A DNA stretch of 64,000 nt. Origin: Mastigamoeba balamuthi. Taxonomy: Eukaryota; Evosea; Mastigamoebida; Mastigamoebidae. Every line of letters begins with the position of its first letter. Position 1 is the stretch's first letter. The notes beneath the pieces are model-generated. The model was given only the letters and a program-made list of their open reading frames with translations, was not told the DNA's origin and did not search any database. Below, piece by piece: positions 22,894 through 33,554 of the stretch. A program made the translations under genes and the position numbers. The stretch covers positions 761,729 through 825,728 of the forward strand of contig CACRSC010001917.1 of assembly GCA_902651635.1 (NCBI GenBank), in the 5' to 3' direction.

Positions 22894-24963
22894 CTAGGCA
22901 CCGCTGCGGGGGCGCAGCAGGTCGGACACCACCCACGCCCCGACCTCGGACGCGGTGCCGGTGATGTCAACGAGCGGGGCGCCCGCGATGAGCGAGGCAG
23001 CGGCGACGGCGTCGGCGGCCCTGGCGAAGACGCACAGGGCGTTGCCAGGCGAGAGGGCGATGAGGCGGACGGGCTCGGGGGGCTTGGGGGCGGACGACCT
23101 GCGGCGGCGAGGCAGGGCGGCCTCGGGGCCGCTCGGGAGGACGAGCCTGCAGAGGGCGCCCACGGCGGGGTCACCGCGCAGGCCCCGCACGACCACCGCG
23201 CGGCCCAGCAGCCCCGCGCCGCCGCTCTCGCGCAGCAGAACCCCCGCCGCCCTGGCCAGCACGCGCTCGCCGTCCCGCTCGGCGGTGGCCGTCGCGTGGG
23301 CCTCCTCGAGCGCCCTGCTCCGCAGCCTCTGCTCCGCGAGCTGCGCGTCGAGCCCGCGGACGCGCTCGCGCAACTGCCCCGCCTCAACCGCCCTCGACGA
23401 CGACGCCGCCACGAGCGCCTGGCCACGCTCCTCGGACTGCCGCAGCTTCTCCACGAGGTCGGCCACGTGCTTCCTCAGCACCGCCACCTCAGCCGCCATG
23501 GCCTTCCTGGCAGCCTCGAGGGCCACGCGCAGCTCGTAGGCCGAGCGGTCGACGGCGAACGAGGGCTCGTCGCGGGCCCCCGGGAGCAGCGAGCTAGTCT
23601 CGGGGGCGTCGGCGTCGAGCTCGCTGGTGTCGTCGTTGTTCTCGTCCTCGCGCTGCTGCGGCTGCAGGACGCTCGGCTCGGCGGGGACGACGGCCCCGGG
23701 GACCGCCGGCGAGGCGACCGACGTCGGGACGCTCGAGGACGGGACAGACGCGGGCGTCACGGATGCGACGACGTCGAGCGAGTCGGGGGAGCACCCTGGG
23801 AAGGGCCCGCGCGATCCGAGGGCAACGTCAGCGCGTGACGTGTGCAGCGCGGGAAATCCAGTGGTGGGCGGGAACAAGAAGCCGCACAGAGCGCGGAGGT
23901 GTCGCGGAGGAAGGGGCAGCGGGGTCCATAGATGGCGCGGCTGCTGCGCGCGATGTCGCGCCCCTCGTGCGTTCCGGCGGTCGCCCCTGCGCGAGAACGA
24001 CGGTGGGGCTGTGTTTTCTGGGCGCCACAACAAATTCGCATTGCGCACTCTCCTCGGCCGCCTGCACCGCCGCCACGTCGCCGTCGGTGGTCTTCTTGCC
24101 CTCGCGCATCTTCATCATGTAGCTGATGCGCTGGACGACCCTCTCGGCGAGCTGAACGAACGTCGCGCGGATCGGCTTCTCGGCGACCACGTCCGTGGTC
24201 ACGTCCTCGTCTCCGGCGCTGAGGTACGACTGCGAGAGCAGCTCGTCGCAGTCGCCGTAGCCGCCCCCCGTGCCGTGGGTCTCGGAAAAGGACCCTGGTG
24301 CACATTCGCGCGGCGCGTAGGCGCCTGTGAGGAATACGAGGATTTGGAGGGAAAAGGAAACCAAGCGAGCAAAGAGGAGAGCAAGTGTCGCACAGAGCAC
24401 CGCGGCGACGCCGTGGTAGCCGCAGCCGTCATAGTCGTTGATGACGCTGTCAACAATCGACCTGTCGCCGGCCACGTGGACCTTGGCGGGCTTCCCTGTG
24501 ATCGGCGCGGCGATGTTGAGCAGATCAATCGGGCCAGAAAAAAGTGCTTATTTAAATGGTCGAAATCAAGTTTCGCACAGCCCGAGACCGCGCCGGAGAA
24601 GGAGCGGGAGATGGAGACCCCGCTGTGGGCCCCCACGCGCGCGACCGCGTCGGTGAAGTCGTCGGTCGAGTCCTTCGGCGCTGCGGAATTCGCATTCGAA
24701 TTGAGTGGTTGATTTCTTCATCAATTCAAAGCGGGAGCTGCTCGCGCACTCTGGGAGTCGTTCAGGATTGCCGCCGTGTCGGCGGGAACGTCAGAGGACA
24801 GCTTCACGTCCGCGGTGACCTTGACGCTGGAGCGCGTGATGATGGCGACGCTGCGGAGGCACTTCCAGATCCTGGCGAGCGTCTCGCGGCCGCTGCCGAT
24901 CACGAGAACGGGCTCGGCGATGTCCTCGGTCGACCACATGAAGGGGTTATCTACCAGGGACAT
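22894..24963 (-). CDS. F1 family protein, gene B (unrecognised)
   Basis: Six exons on the complement (24750-24963, 24579-24680, 24394-24495, 24049-24324, 23888-23986, 22894-23795) give about 564 residues, colinear with gene A at 7674-9757. All five introns are phase 1 and begin GTGCG; internal exons are 102, 102, 276 and 99 nt, so all are symmetric. Exon 4 encodes APRECAPGSFSETHGTGGGY, part of which gene A lacks through its moved splice site. The C-terminus has the same coiled coil and alpha/beta domain (GRAVVVRGLRG ... LIALSPGNALCVFARA). No stops or frameshifts interrupt it, which argues for recent function. I do not recognise the family. Confidence 0.75.
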
Positions 24964-25140
24964 GGAGGCAGACGGATGGCTTTGTGGTTGTTTGCTTTGC
25001 TTCCTGGGCAAGAATACGTTTCTGGCTCTTTCCTTACTTGGCGCCCCCCAAGCCCCAGCGTGAATCGCGGACGTCACCTGCGGATTTCCTGCTCGGACGG
25101 ATCCCTACAGCGATTCAATACCCTTATCGGGAGCGCTGGC
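24964..25140 (-). promoter_or_regulatory. Conserved upstream region of F1 gene B
   Basis: The complement is alignable with 7485-7673 upstream of gene A, including GCAGGTGACGTCC and CAGAAACGTATTC. Beyond it, 25141-25427 shows no feature. Confidence 0.5.
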
Positions 25141-25427
25141 ACATCGTGTGTGTCTGTGCCTCTTTGCCTTGCATGCGGGGCTTTCTACTTGAGAGTTATT
25201 AGATTTTCAGCCGACACAGTGGGCCCCCGTCTCCTCGCCCGCTTTTACTAAAAGCGCATGAAAGGAAGTCACCGCCAGAGTGGTCTTTTTGAACAGTGGC
25301 GGTCTTCGAGAAGCCTACGGCAAGAATAATTGATGCTGCGACATGATAGCATACGAGGCACAGGATCCACTATTACGCGGGGTTTGTGGGTTCCCCAGAT
25401 CGCCTGAAGCAAAGGTGGTTCATTCTT

Positions 25428-26659
25428 CTAGATTGTCGCCAGGGAGTTTGTGGACAAGATCCACAGTGAAGCCAGCACAACCAGGGTTTCCTCTGTAGGG
25501 TGCACACTGCATACAGAGCTCTCTGGTACAGGCGTCCGCGTTGAGGAAACCGGGGTCACGCCAGCGTTGGACGACTTCCCATCTATGCCTACTCTGTGAT
25601 GGTCAGCGGTTTTAAAGCACGGATTCAGTGTTAGCACTCACTGTACGAGGAGGTTGCAGGAGACAGCGAAGTCGATAGCGACGCGCTGGCACACGTCGTA
25701 GTTTGGACGTTTGTCAGTTGCTGCGTCCCGACCAGCGTGTTGCTCGTGCACACGACGTTGCCGACTGTGGTGTCCTGGACGCTGATCCCGACACCCGTCG
25801 CCGAGCCGGGCATCGCCATCGTGTTGGCCGCGAAGTAGTTGAAGTCCCCCGAGAGCGCCACCCCCATGTCGTGCACCTGGATGCCGTCGACGAACACCGC
25901 GGCCCCGCTGACGAGCATGCTGTTGCCCACGATGGTCCAGTTGTTGCCCTGCACGTCGATCCAGCTATCCGCGTAGTTTTTGCCCTTGATGCCCGCCCCG
26001 TCGATGGTGTTGCCCCTGACGACGCCGCCCTGCGTCCCCTCCTTGATGTCCACGGGCTCTGCCGCGCACCGCGGCCCCAGGGTGTTGTTCTCGATCACGT
26101 TGCCGTCGCAGGCGTCGCGCCCGTACTTCCAGTTGCCGTTCCACTGCCCCACGTAGACGCACTCGCCGTAGTCGGGCGTCTTGAGCCCCGTGTCGTGGAC
26201 CCGCGAGTTCCTGAGCGTGTTGTGCCTGCTGAAGTTGCGGAAGGCGACGGCCTCCTCGCCCGTGGAGCCGACGTCGACCGTGTCGAGGACGACGTGCTCG
26301 CAGTTGTCCATCATGATGCCCTTGAGCGAGTTGCTGACGCCCACCCCGTACACGTCCCAGTACGACGCCCCGTGCAGGTACAGCCCGTACCCCGTCCCCG
26401 TCGTAGGCCCGCGCAGCAGCGTACGGCCGGGCGTGCCCTCGAGCCGCACGCGGCAGTCGGGCAGCCCGGGCACCGCCGCTGTGAACGTGCCTGCGTAGGA
26501 GGTCGCGGAGAGGCGGATGGTGTCCCCAGGACGGGCCCTGCGCAGCGCGGCGGCCAGCGTCGTCGAGTTCGGTGCGTTGACGACGCGCGTGGTGCACGCC
26601 AGCGCAGAGTGCGCCGCTGCGAGGGCAAGACAGGCCGCGAAGAGGGTTGCGTGGCTCAT
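25428..26659 (-). CDS. Secreted right-handed beta-helix protein, possibly GPI-anchored
   Basis: Exons 25642-26659 and 25428-25591 on the complement give about 393 residues. A signal peptide (MSHATLFAACLALAAAHSALA) precedes a parallel beta-helix region resembling the pectate-lyase/polysaccharide-lyase fold: repeated N- and V-rich rungs such as HVVLDTVDVG, NTLRNSRVHDTG, NVIENNTLG and GVVRGNTIDGAG. The second exon adds a Ser/Thr/Pro-rich linker and a hydrophobic end (TLVVLASLWILST), which could be a GPI-attachment signal. The intron opens GTGAGTGCTAAC. Substrate is unknown; such proteins often bind or cut polysaccharides. Confidence 0.75.
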
Positions 26660-26816
26660 GGTGTCCGTTGTGCAGTTTGCCAAAGTGCAGAGCGCGCTAA
26701 TAATCGGACCCCGGACAGGGGAAATCCCCGTCAAATGCGAATCCAATTTCCCGGTGACTACGCGTTTCGCGCTCCGTGCCACGGAGTGTGCACAGTGCCT
26801 TGGTTGCTGCGTGTCT

Positions 26817-28022
26817 TCACTGAGAGGGCGAAACGCAGGTGAGGGGGACGGGGGAGGTACCCTGGGCGAGCAGGGCGCCCAGGAGGTCCGCGTCAGGCGT
26901 CTCGCCGAGGGCCTGCGAGACCTGCAGCTCCAGGTCTGCCCGCGCCTCGCCCTCGGCCAGCAGGTCCCACCCCAGCGCCTCCTCCGCCTCGAGCAGCATC
27001 ACCTCGCTCGCCTGCAGCGCCAGCACGCTGTCGTCCTCGCCCTCGTCGGGGTCTGCGCCGTGGTCGCCGTCGTCGTCGCTGTCGTCGCCTGCGTGGCACG
27101 CGCTGGCGCGCAGGCTGTCGAGCTCCGCCTCGGTGCGGCGCGCCTGCATGGCCTCGGCGAGCTCGTCCATCTCCTCGGTGCCGTGCGACCACACGCTCGC
27201 GCCGTCGTCGTCGTCGTACTGCTCGCCCTCGTCCCCCGCGCTCCTCTCCTCAGCGCCCGCCAGCTCCGCGCTGCCCGTGCCCTCGCAGGTCGCAGCCTGC
27301 CGCGGCAGCAACGCCACGCCACCGAGAGCTCGGGCGCTGTCCTCGGCCCCCTGACCCTCGCGCCTGCCGAGGACGATGGCCGGGCACAACGCAGGGCCGT
27401 CCGCGACCCCCAGCTCAGCCCCGCATCCCGCCTGCTCGCCGCCCGCCGGGCTGCGCTGGATGCCCTCCTCGGCCCTCTCCCCTGGAGTTGCCTCCGTGGC
27501 CTCGTCCTCCCCCGCTCTCTGTATCTCCGGTGCCTCGCTGGCCCCCGTGTCCCGTTGTCCCACTGCGAGCTCCTCGCTGGGCTGCTGCGGCGGCGACGGT
27601 GGCAACGGTGGCGGCGGCGACGACGACAGCAGCGGAGGCGGAGGCGGAGGCTGCACTGCGAGCAGACCCGCGAGGAACGCGTAGGGCGCGTCCTCGAGCC
27701 CGGGGACCCCGTCGTCGTCGTCGTCGTCGTCGTCGTCGGGCACCACGAGGGGCCCGGTGGGCAGCGCGTCGTCGATGGCGTCCATCCTGAGCAGCTCGCG
27801 CTGGGCGGCGTCGGCGACGCGGGCGGCGTCGTAGGGCGTGGCGTCGCAGGCGGCGTCGGCCGGCGTCGGCGTGTAGCGCCCCGGCAGCGTGTGGCGCAGC
27901 ACCAGGCGCTCCCAGGCACGCGCCGCGCGGCCCTCGAGCTCGGCCGAGCCCCCGGGCTCGCCGCCGAGGAGGAGGAGGTCCTCGACGCTGCTGCTGGCGG
28001 TGGCGGTGGCGGTGGCGGTCAT
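26817..28022 (-). CDS. Acidic low-complexity protein, unrecognised
   Basis: One uninterrupted 401-codon frame. It begins with an Ala/Thr-Ser run (MTATATATASSSVEDLLLL), has a nine-Asp run near residue 95-103, proline tracts, and Asp/Glu-rich patches (EQYDDDDGAS, DDSDDDGD). The C-terminal third is helical and Glu/Leu-rich (LEAEEALGWDLLAEGEA). I see no known domain. Codon use fits the neighbours. Confidence 0.6.
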   Translation of the reverse strand: MTATATATASSSVEDLLLLGGEPGGSAELEGRAARAWERLVLRHTLPGRYTPTPADAACDATPYDAARVADAAQRELLRMDAIDDALPTGPLVVPDDDDDDDDDGVPGLEDAPYAFLAGLLAVQPPPPPPLLSSSPPPPLPPSPPQQPSEELAVGQRDTGASEAPEIQRAGEDEATEATPGERAEEGIQRSPAGGEQAGCGAELGVADGPALCPAIVLGRREGQGAEDSARALGGVALLPRQAATCEGTGSAELAGAEERSAGDEGEQYDDDDGASVWSHGTEEMDELAEAMQARRTEAELDSLRASACHAGDDSDDDGDHGADPDEGEDDSVLALQASEVMLLEAEEALGWDLLAEGEARADLELQVSQALGETPDADLLGALLAQGTSPVPLTCVSPSQ

Positions 28023-28127
28023 CGGCTAATTGCGGAAGATTCTCGGGTGACGTGTGAGGTCGGATATGTTTGGTGGCGTTGGCCAACGCTGACTACTCGG
28101 CGCGTTCCTTTATTTTTTGCTGTCTGT

Positions 28128-28965
28128 TCACCAGGAGAGCCAATCGGGGGCGTCGGCCTTGGGTGCCTTCTTTCTCCTGCTGGCCCTCTCCTTGGGCACG
28201 GTCTCCTTGCCTGTGATGAACTGCTCGAGCCTCGCCTGAGAGGGCGCGAGAGAAGCGTCAGACAGGCGAAAACTGGATTCGAGACACTGGAGCTACGGGC
28301 CTTGAGTTGCGCTTTGGTGCCGCTCGTGCTGAGCTCGTGCGACTCCAACGCCTGCCGCAGCTCGGCGACCGTCATGGTCTCCGTGTCGAACTCTGCCTGC
28401 ACCATACCCTCGATCCTGGCGGGCGGGAATCGGCGGAGAAACGGTCTGAGAGACGGGGCAAAGCAGCCAGAGGGCCCACTCTGAGACTGAGGCATCGTCC
28501 CCCCTTCTCCCCCCTCTGCTCCGTAGCGTACTCGTGCAGGGCAAAGGCCACGCGGTAGTCTGCCGAGTCGTCGACCTGGAGGACCCGCTGCGCCCTCCTC
28601 GGCCCGGGCGTCGTCGCCGCCCCGGCGTCCCGCGCGTCGCCCGCAGCCGCCGAGATGACGTCGAGTATGTTCGTCGACGGCGCGTCGCGCGCCGCGAACT
28701 CGTGCACGTGCTCGACGCCGGCGAACTGGACGCCCTTCTTCCTGCCCTTCCTGGCGCCCGACGACGACGCCGCCTTGGTCTTCCTGGCGGCGGCCTCGCT
28801 GACCTTGAGGCCCTCGACGCCTCTCGTGACGCCTGCAGTGCGAGCGGCGCCTGCGTCATTGGGAGGCCGGAGGAAGGGGAAGGGGAGGGGGAGGGGGAGA
28901 CGCGGTGACGCACGGTCCAGGGCCGCGTTTGCGTCGAGGGAGTTAATCGGCGCGTTCTCGGCCAT
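28128..28965 (-). CDS. SAP-domain protein
   Basis: Exons 28532-28965, 28301-28415 and 28128-28235 on the complement give 218 residues. The C-terminal part is a SAP motif (MTVAELRQALESHELSTSGT followed by KAQLKARLEQFI), a helix-turn-helix that usually binds AT-rich DNA or RNA, then a basic tail. The N-terminal half is basic and has KKGVQF, which fits a loose PP1-docking RVxF pattern. Frame is kept across the second intron only if it is a GC-AG intron (AAG|GCCCGT); the canonical GT four bases later breaks the SAP helix. A further in-frame pyrimidine-rich stretch in exon 1, starting GTGCGTCACCG, may also be an intron. Confidence 0.75.
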
Positions 28966-29091
28966 TGCCGGCGGGGTGCTGTGTGAGTTTTGGCGCCGAA
29001 TTTTGTAATTATGAACTAAGAGAATCAATAGATTTTCTCAACAAGAAGATTTTCTGGAACACGAGATACGGCCAGTTTTTTCTGATTGTCC

Positions 29092-30008
29092 CTACGAGGA
29101 GGGGTGCTTGAAGTCGAGCTTGACGACAACGGGCTGCTCCCTGAGGCCTGTGCTGCCGACCTTCAGAGAGGCTCCGACCCACAGCACAGGCCTGCCGTGA
29201 ACGTCCTCCTCCACAAAGTGCCTCTCGTGGGCGTGGCCAGACACATGCACGCGCTTCCGCAGATGCGGTGGCTCAGGAAGCCCTTCCACAACCTTTGCCA
29301 GGCTCTTGGACCACAGGCGATCCCCTGCGGCGCATACGTCAATTGGGACTGGCCGCTCTCTATGGGTTGTGTGGGTGTCCCATACCTGTGCGAGCTGGCG
29401 AGTGGGTCAGCAGAATATCGCTGGTAGCCATCGCAGTCGCTTGGGAGGCCCATCCGTCATCAGGTTGCGAGTATGTTGTCCCGTGAACTACAACGACTCG
29501 TCCATCGCCAAAGTCCACCTGCGCTGCCTCGTTCTGTCCCCTTTCGTTTGTAAGGAGACCGATCAGGGGGGAGCCAGCACATCTCACCCTCAGTATGGTG
29601 AAGTTCTTGGGCGGTTCTGCCTTCAGCAGTTCCTCGTGTGCCTCATCGTGGTTCCCGATCACCGCGAACTGATAGAGGGTCAGTCAGCGGTCAGACACTT
29701 CTGGGACCTCCAGTGGCACGCGCCTTCCGATCGCGCGGGATTCCAGCAAGGAAGGCGCGGTACTGGCGAGCAAAGGCAGGCGCACTGTCGATGAGGGCGT
29801 AGGAGCCGCCGATCCACTCGTCAAACGACCTCAGGTGCTCGGGGTGGTCCCAGACAGTGAAGTCGCCCGAGTGCACCAGGACGGTGTTCTCCGGGGTGCA
29901 CCCCGCGTGCAGAGCCGACTCCCACCGCGCGCTTCCGTGCTCCCCGTGCGTGTCCGAGATGCACACTACGAAGCAGTCTGTCGCCGACGCACCACGCCTG
30001 CTGCTCAT
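29092..30008 (-). CDS. Calcineurin-like metallophosphoesterase (MPPED-like)
   Basis: Exons 29724-30008, 29386-29668 and 29092-29324 on the complement give 266 residues. All metal-binding motifs are present in order: SDTHGEH, SGDFT, IGNHDEAH, THSPARTG and GHAHERH. Size and spacing match MPPED1/2-type enzymes. The first junction needs a GC-AG intron (AAG|GCGCGT); it yields RDRKFAVIGNHD, close to the family consensus, whereas every GT option either shifts the frame or leaves a 28-nt intron. Substrate is not predictable from sequence. Confidence 0.85.
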
Positions 30009-30119
30009 TCCGCGACTGAGGATAGCACAATTGCAGAGCTCTGGATAATATCAAAGATATCCTAGAGATCAACGCGTCAGCGTTCCGCGGAAAAAAGGAA
30101 ATTGGCAATTGAAGTAATG

Positions 30120-33110
30120 TTACTGGAAGATCAGTGGGTCGAGAAAGCCCTCAGCGTCCAAGCCTGACGGGCTCAGGTCCTCGTCCTCGAGGAACCTCAG
30201 GGGGTGGCGCACAACGTGCCCGCGGACCCTCGCCCTCAGCAGGGCCGCGGCCTCTGCAGACGAGAGGAACGTCGACGCCGGCGGCTTGAACTGAGAGAGC
30301 GTCCTGACACCGTCGCCCGGTATCGAGGGGCCGAACACCGCCTCGTACGTCGCGGTGTTGTTGGCGGCGCGGTCCTGCAGCACCCCGAGGTACGTTTCGT
30401 CGGCGACGGCGTCCGAGACCTCCTCTGGCTCGGCGCCCGCGTGCTCGGCCCACAACCGCACGCGGAGGTCGTGGACGGACTTGGAAACGCTGGTGAGCTC
30501 GCCGCCGAGCATCACTTCAACGCGCTCGCCCCCGCTGATGACGACGCTGAGCTCGCTGTCGCGGTCGCCGCAGAGGCTGCGGTCGTTGATGTTTGCCGAG
30601 CCGAGTATGGCGATCTCGTCGTCGACGATCATGAGCTTGCTGTGTACGTAGATCATCTCCGTGACGACGCGGTCGGTGGCGTCGGGAGACGTGACGGCCG
30701 GTGGGAGGAGCCCCCACTGGCGCAGCGAGAGGAACGTGATGTAGCTGGTGAGATCCACGCCGGGGAACTCGTGCGCCAGTCGCCCGAGTATCGAGTTGTC
30801 GCCGCGGCAGATCGTGTCGTACTGCCACTTCATGATAAAGCGGATCGACGTCGATGCCAGCTTGCCCTCTGGGTGCAGCGGCAGCATAACGATCACCCGG
30901 AACACCTCCTTGTTGGTTATAGCATCGATCAGTCTGTTCAGCAGCGCCCCACCAACCTGTGCAGAAAAAGCGGACGTGAGACAAGCCGGAAGAACCGAGC
31001 ATAGGGAGTGCCTGCCTTGTTGTGCGCTCCGTCTGGATTCAGTAGGGACGAGAAGAACTGGTTCTCGATGTAGATGAATCTGCGACTACGATTCACGAGC
31101 TCTGCGTAGGCCTCGTCGCAAGACGACTCGCATCCCAGGCCACCGCTCCACTCGCATATGCTGCGCACGACCTGGCACGTCTGTATGTCAAACTGCTGCT
31201 GCTGGCCGGGCGTCGGGCCCGTCGGAGTGGACGTGTGCGGCGGCAGCGGCAACGGGCTGAACTCGACGGACGTGTCCAGGTCTCGCAAGTGGTGGTGCCA
31301 GCGCTGTATGAAGTTCCACGCGACGTCCGCGGCGGCGTCCCCTGTGATGCGCACGGCCACGTCGTGCCACGGCATGCGCGGGGTGACGAGCCTGTCGAGC
31401 GCCGTGGCGTCGGGCTTGTCGAGCTCGGCGATCTCGCGCACGTCGGGGTTGTAGTAGTCCTTGCCGGGCCACCTCGTCGACAGCGCGCAGTCGTCGGTGA
31501 TGACGTGCTCGTGCGTGTCCCAGCGGCCGAACGCGAGGTCCATGCCACCAACAAACGCCACTGCCTGGTCGACGACGAGCAGCTTCTGGTGGTGGCTCCA
31601 GTACAGGGGGAACACGCTCGGGTGCCTCACGACGACGATGTTGACGCCGGCGGCCTTGAGGCGGGTGGCAGCCCACTCGCTGTGCAGCTCGAGCGCGATC
31701 TTCGTCTCGTTCCACAGCAGCACGTACACCTTGACGCCCTGGTGCGCCTTGCGCGCGATGATGTGGTCGAGCCTGTCGCTCGCCCGCGCCCTCGGGCCCC
31801 TGCGCATGTACACAGAGGGGCACAGGAACCACCCGGCAATCATGACCTCGTCGTGCGCGCACTCAATGGCGTCGGCTGCGGCGGCAAAGTACTCCTCTCC
31901 ATCGGCGTAGAACGTGACCGAGCCGCTGGGCGGCAGCTCGCGCGGCGGGCTGAAGCTCGTCAGGCCGTTGTCGTCTGGCTCGCGCGAGTTGAGCAGTATG
32001 GCGTGTATCCAGCGGTGCATCTCGGCGACAGACGGCGCGCTGAACTCGCGGAACCACGCGCCCGAGAGCACCGAGAAGCAGTTCTCGCGCTCGTCGTTGC
32101 TGGGGAACCCGATCGCCGCGCGGTACAGGGGAACGACCTGCCGTAGCTGGCGCCCGTCTGCGCTGTAGTACCACAGGAAGCCTCCGCGGACGACAACGTT
32201 GCGCTCAGCCCAAGACCCCAGCTCGCTGAGCCGCCACAGCTGGCCGTTGGCCTCTGCGTGTATGCCGTCCGGGCCCGCCTCGGTGAGCAGCAGGTCCTGG
32301 GCCTGCCGCAACTGCACCCGGAGCTGGTCGATGGCTCCAAAGTACGTCTGGATAACCGGGCAGTCGCACTTGTTGGCAGCAGCGACGAACTCGGACTCGG
32401 TCAGGAGCTTGCTGCTGCCGAACACGCTCGCTATCTCGGCCGCGAGCTGCTCGGGGTTGGCCCCGGCCTTGGCCCCCGCTTTCTCGACCGCGTCCTTGTC
32501 GATCCAGTCGTCGTTCTCGCTGAACAGCTTGAAGACGACTTGCGGAGAAGGAGCGAGGCAGAACACAAAATCAGGAATCGGATACAAAGATACCCGAATC
32601 TGTTTTTCTCGTGCGCACTGGCCAGCAGCCGCGTTCGCGGAAGGAGAACCGCAGCGTTGAACGCGTGCACAAAGTCGAACCAGTCGAACACCTTGTCGTC
32701 GCCGGCGATGTCGGGGTCCTGCTCCTCGTCGCGCGACCCCGCGGACGCCGCGCCGTCGCAGTCGCCCTCCTCCCCGCCGTTCTCGATGCGCGCGATGGCC
32801 CGCGCCTGCTCCGACTTGAGCACGCGCCACAGCGTGCTGGGCAGCCCCGCGTCGCGCGAGTGCTCGTCGAAGAGCTCGGGCCACTCCTTGTAGAGGAGGA
32901 GGCCGTTGGGGACGAGCTCGTACCAGCAGACGCGCAGTCGCTTGACCTGTGTGGTGCTCACTGCGGGGAAGGGGAGGGGGTGGCCGTTGGGATGCGCAGG
33001 GTCAAGTGCGGGGCGCGCGGTCGCTGCCCGGACGCACGTGCGGTGATGGTGCGCAGGTGGTAGAGGGCGGCGTCTTTCTCGGGGCGGGGCTTGCTCTCGG
33101 TCCCTCCCAT
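30120..33110 (-). CDS. Phospholipase D with EF-hand-like N-terminus and PH domain
   Basis: Exons 33038-33110, 32619-32960, 31016-32538 and 30120-30956 on the complement give about 924 residues. The start MGGTESK matches an N-myristoylation signal. Residues ~25-170 resemble calcineurin-B/NCS EF-hand pairs (STTQVKRLRVCWYELVP, FDWFDFVHAFN). A PH domain follows (GQLWRLSELGSWAERNVVV ... MHRWIHAILL). Both catalytic HKD motifs are intact: HHQKLLVVD and HSKLMIVDDEIAILGSAN. The last intron has a GC donor (AACAAG|GCAGGC). The enzyme should hydrolyse phosphatidylcholine to phosphatidic acid at membranes, with calcium and phosphoinositide input inferred from its domains. Confidence 0.85.
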
Positions 33111-33455
33111 GCGTTTGGCTCAGCGGCAAATGGTGGTTGAGATAGTTTGAAAAAAAATAGCCTGCCCAAAATCCAGACTGCTGATATTCCGCACCGCTTT
33201 TCGCACTGTAACTTTTCGTTGAACGTCCGAGTAGAATGAAGGGGAAAAACTGGGCTTGCGTGCAGCAAGGCGAAGAGGAAGCAAACAAGAACCAATGGCA
33301 GCTCATCAATTGCAATGGAGTTATGATTCAAAGACAGTCAAAGTTGGCGGTAATTCTCGGAATTCAACTGAGTGAAAGTACTGCTGCACAAGGGACCAGA
33401 TGGATCCTGTTCATCCAGAGATGGCTGGATGAACAGGTTAGGCAGAGTTAAAAAC

Positions 33456-33526
33456 TGCCTGTCCCTGGAGTCGAACCAGGGTCAACTGAGCCACAATCAG
33501 TTATTCTGCCGCTAAACTAGACAGGC
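33456..33526 (-). tRNA. tRNA-His(GTG)
   Basis: The complement folds as a 71-nt cloverleaf: acceptor GCCTGTC/GACAGGC, anticodon stem ACTGA/TCAGT with loop TTGTGGC (anticodon GTG), T arm CCTGG-TTCGACT-CCAGG, discriminator A. A run of five T follows the 3' end, a usual pol III terminator. The base before position 1 happens to be G, as in mature tRNA-His. No intron. Confidence 0.95.
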
Positions 33527-33554
33527 CTTTACAGTATGCTAAGCTGAGGAACTG

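Noticed and set aside
22804-23838. Plus-strand frame opposite F1 gene B
   Set aside because: Minus-strand exons align with F1 gene A at protein level; the plus frame is antisense.
27713-27740. CGT/CGA microsatellite as an independent repeat locus
   Set aside because: It simply encodes the poly-Asp run of the acidic protein.
26517-28484. A 655-codon plus-strand frame spanning three minus-strand genes
   Set aside because: It overlaps the beta-helix, acidic and SAP genes in antisense and has no domain; Asp/Glu codons on the other strand read as Val/Leu/Arg.
33421-33460. Repeat of CCTGTTCATCCAG/CTGGATGAACAGG near 33410-33440 as a regulatory hairpin
   Set aside because: A short inverted repeat is present, but with no second copy and no link to the tRNA I could not support a function.
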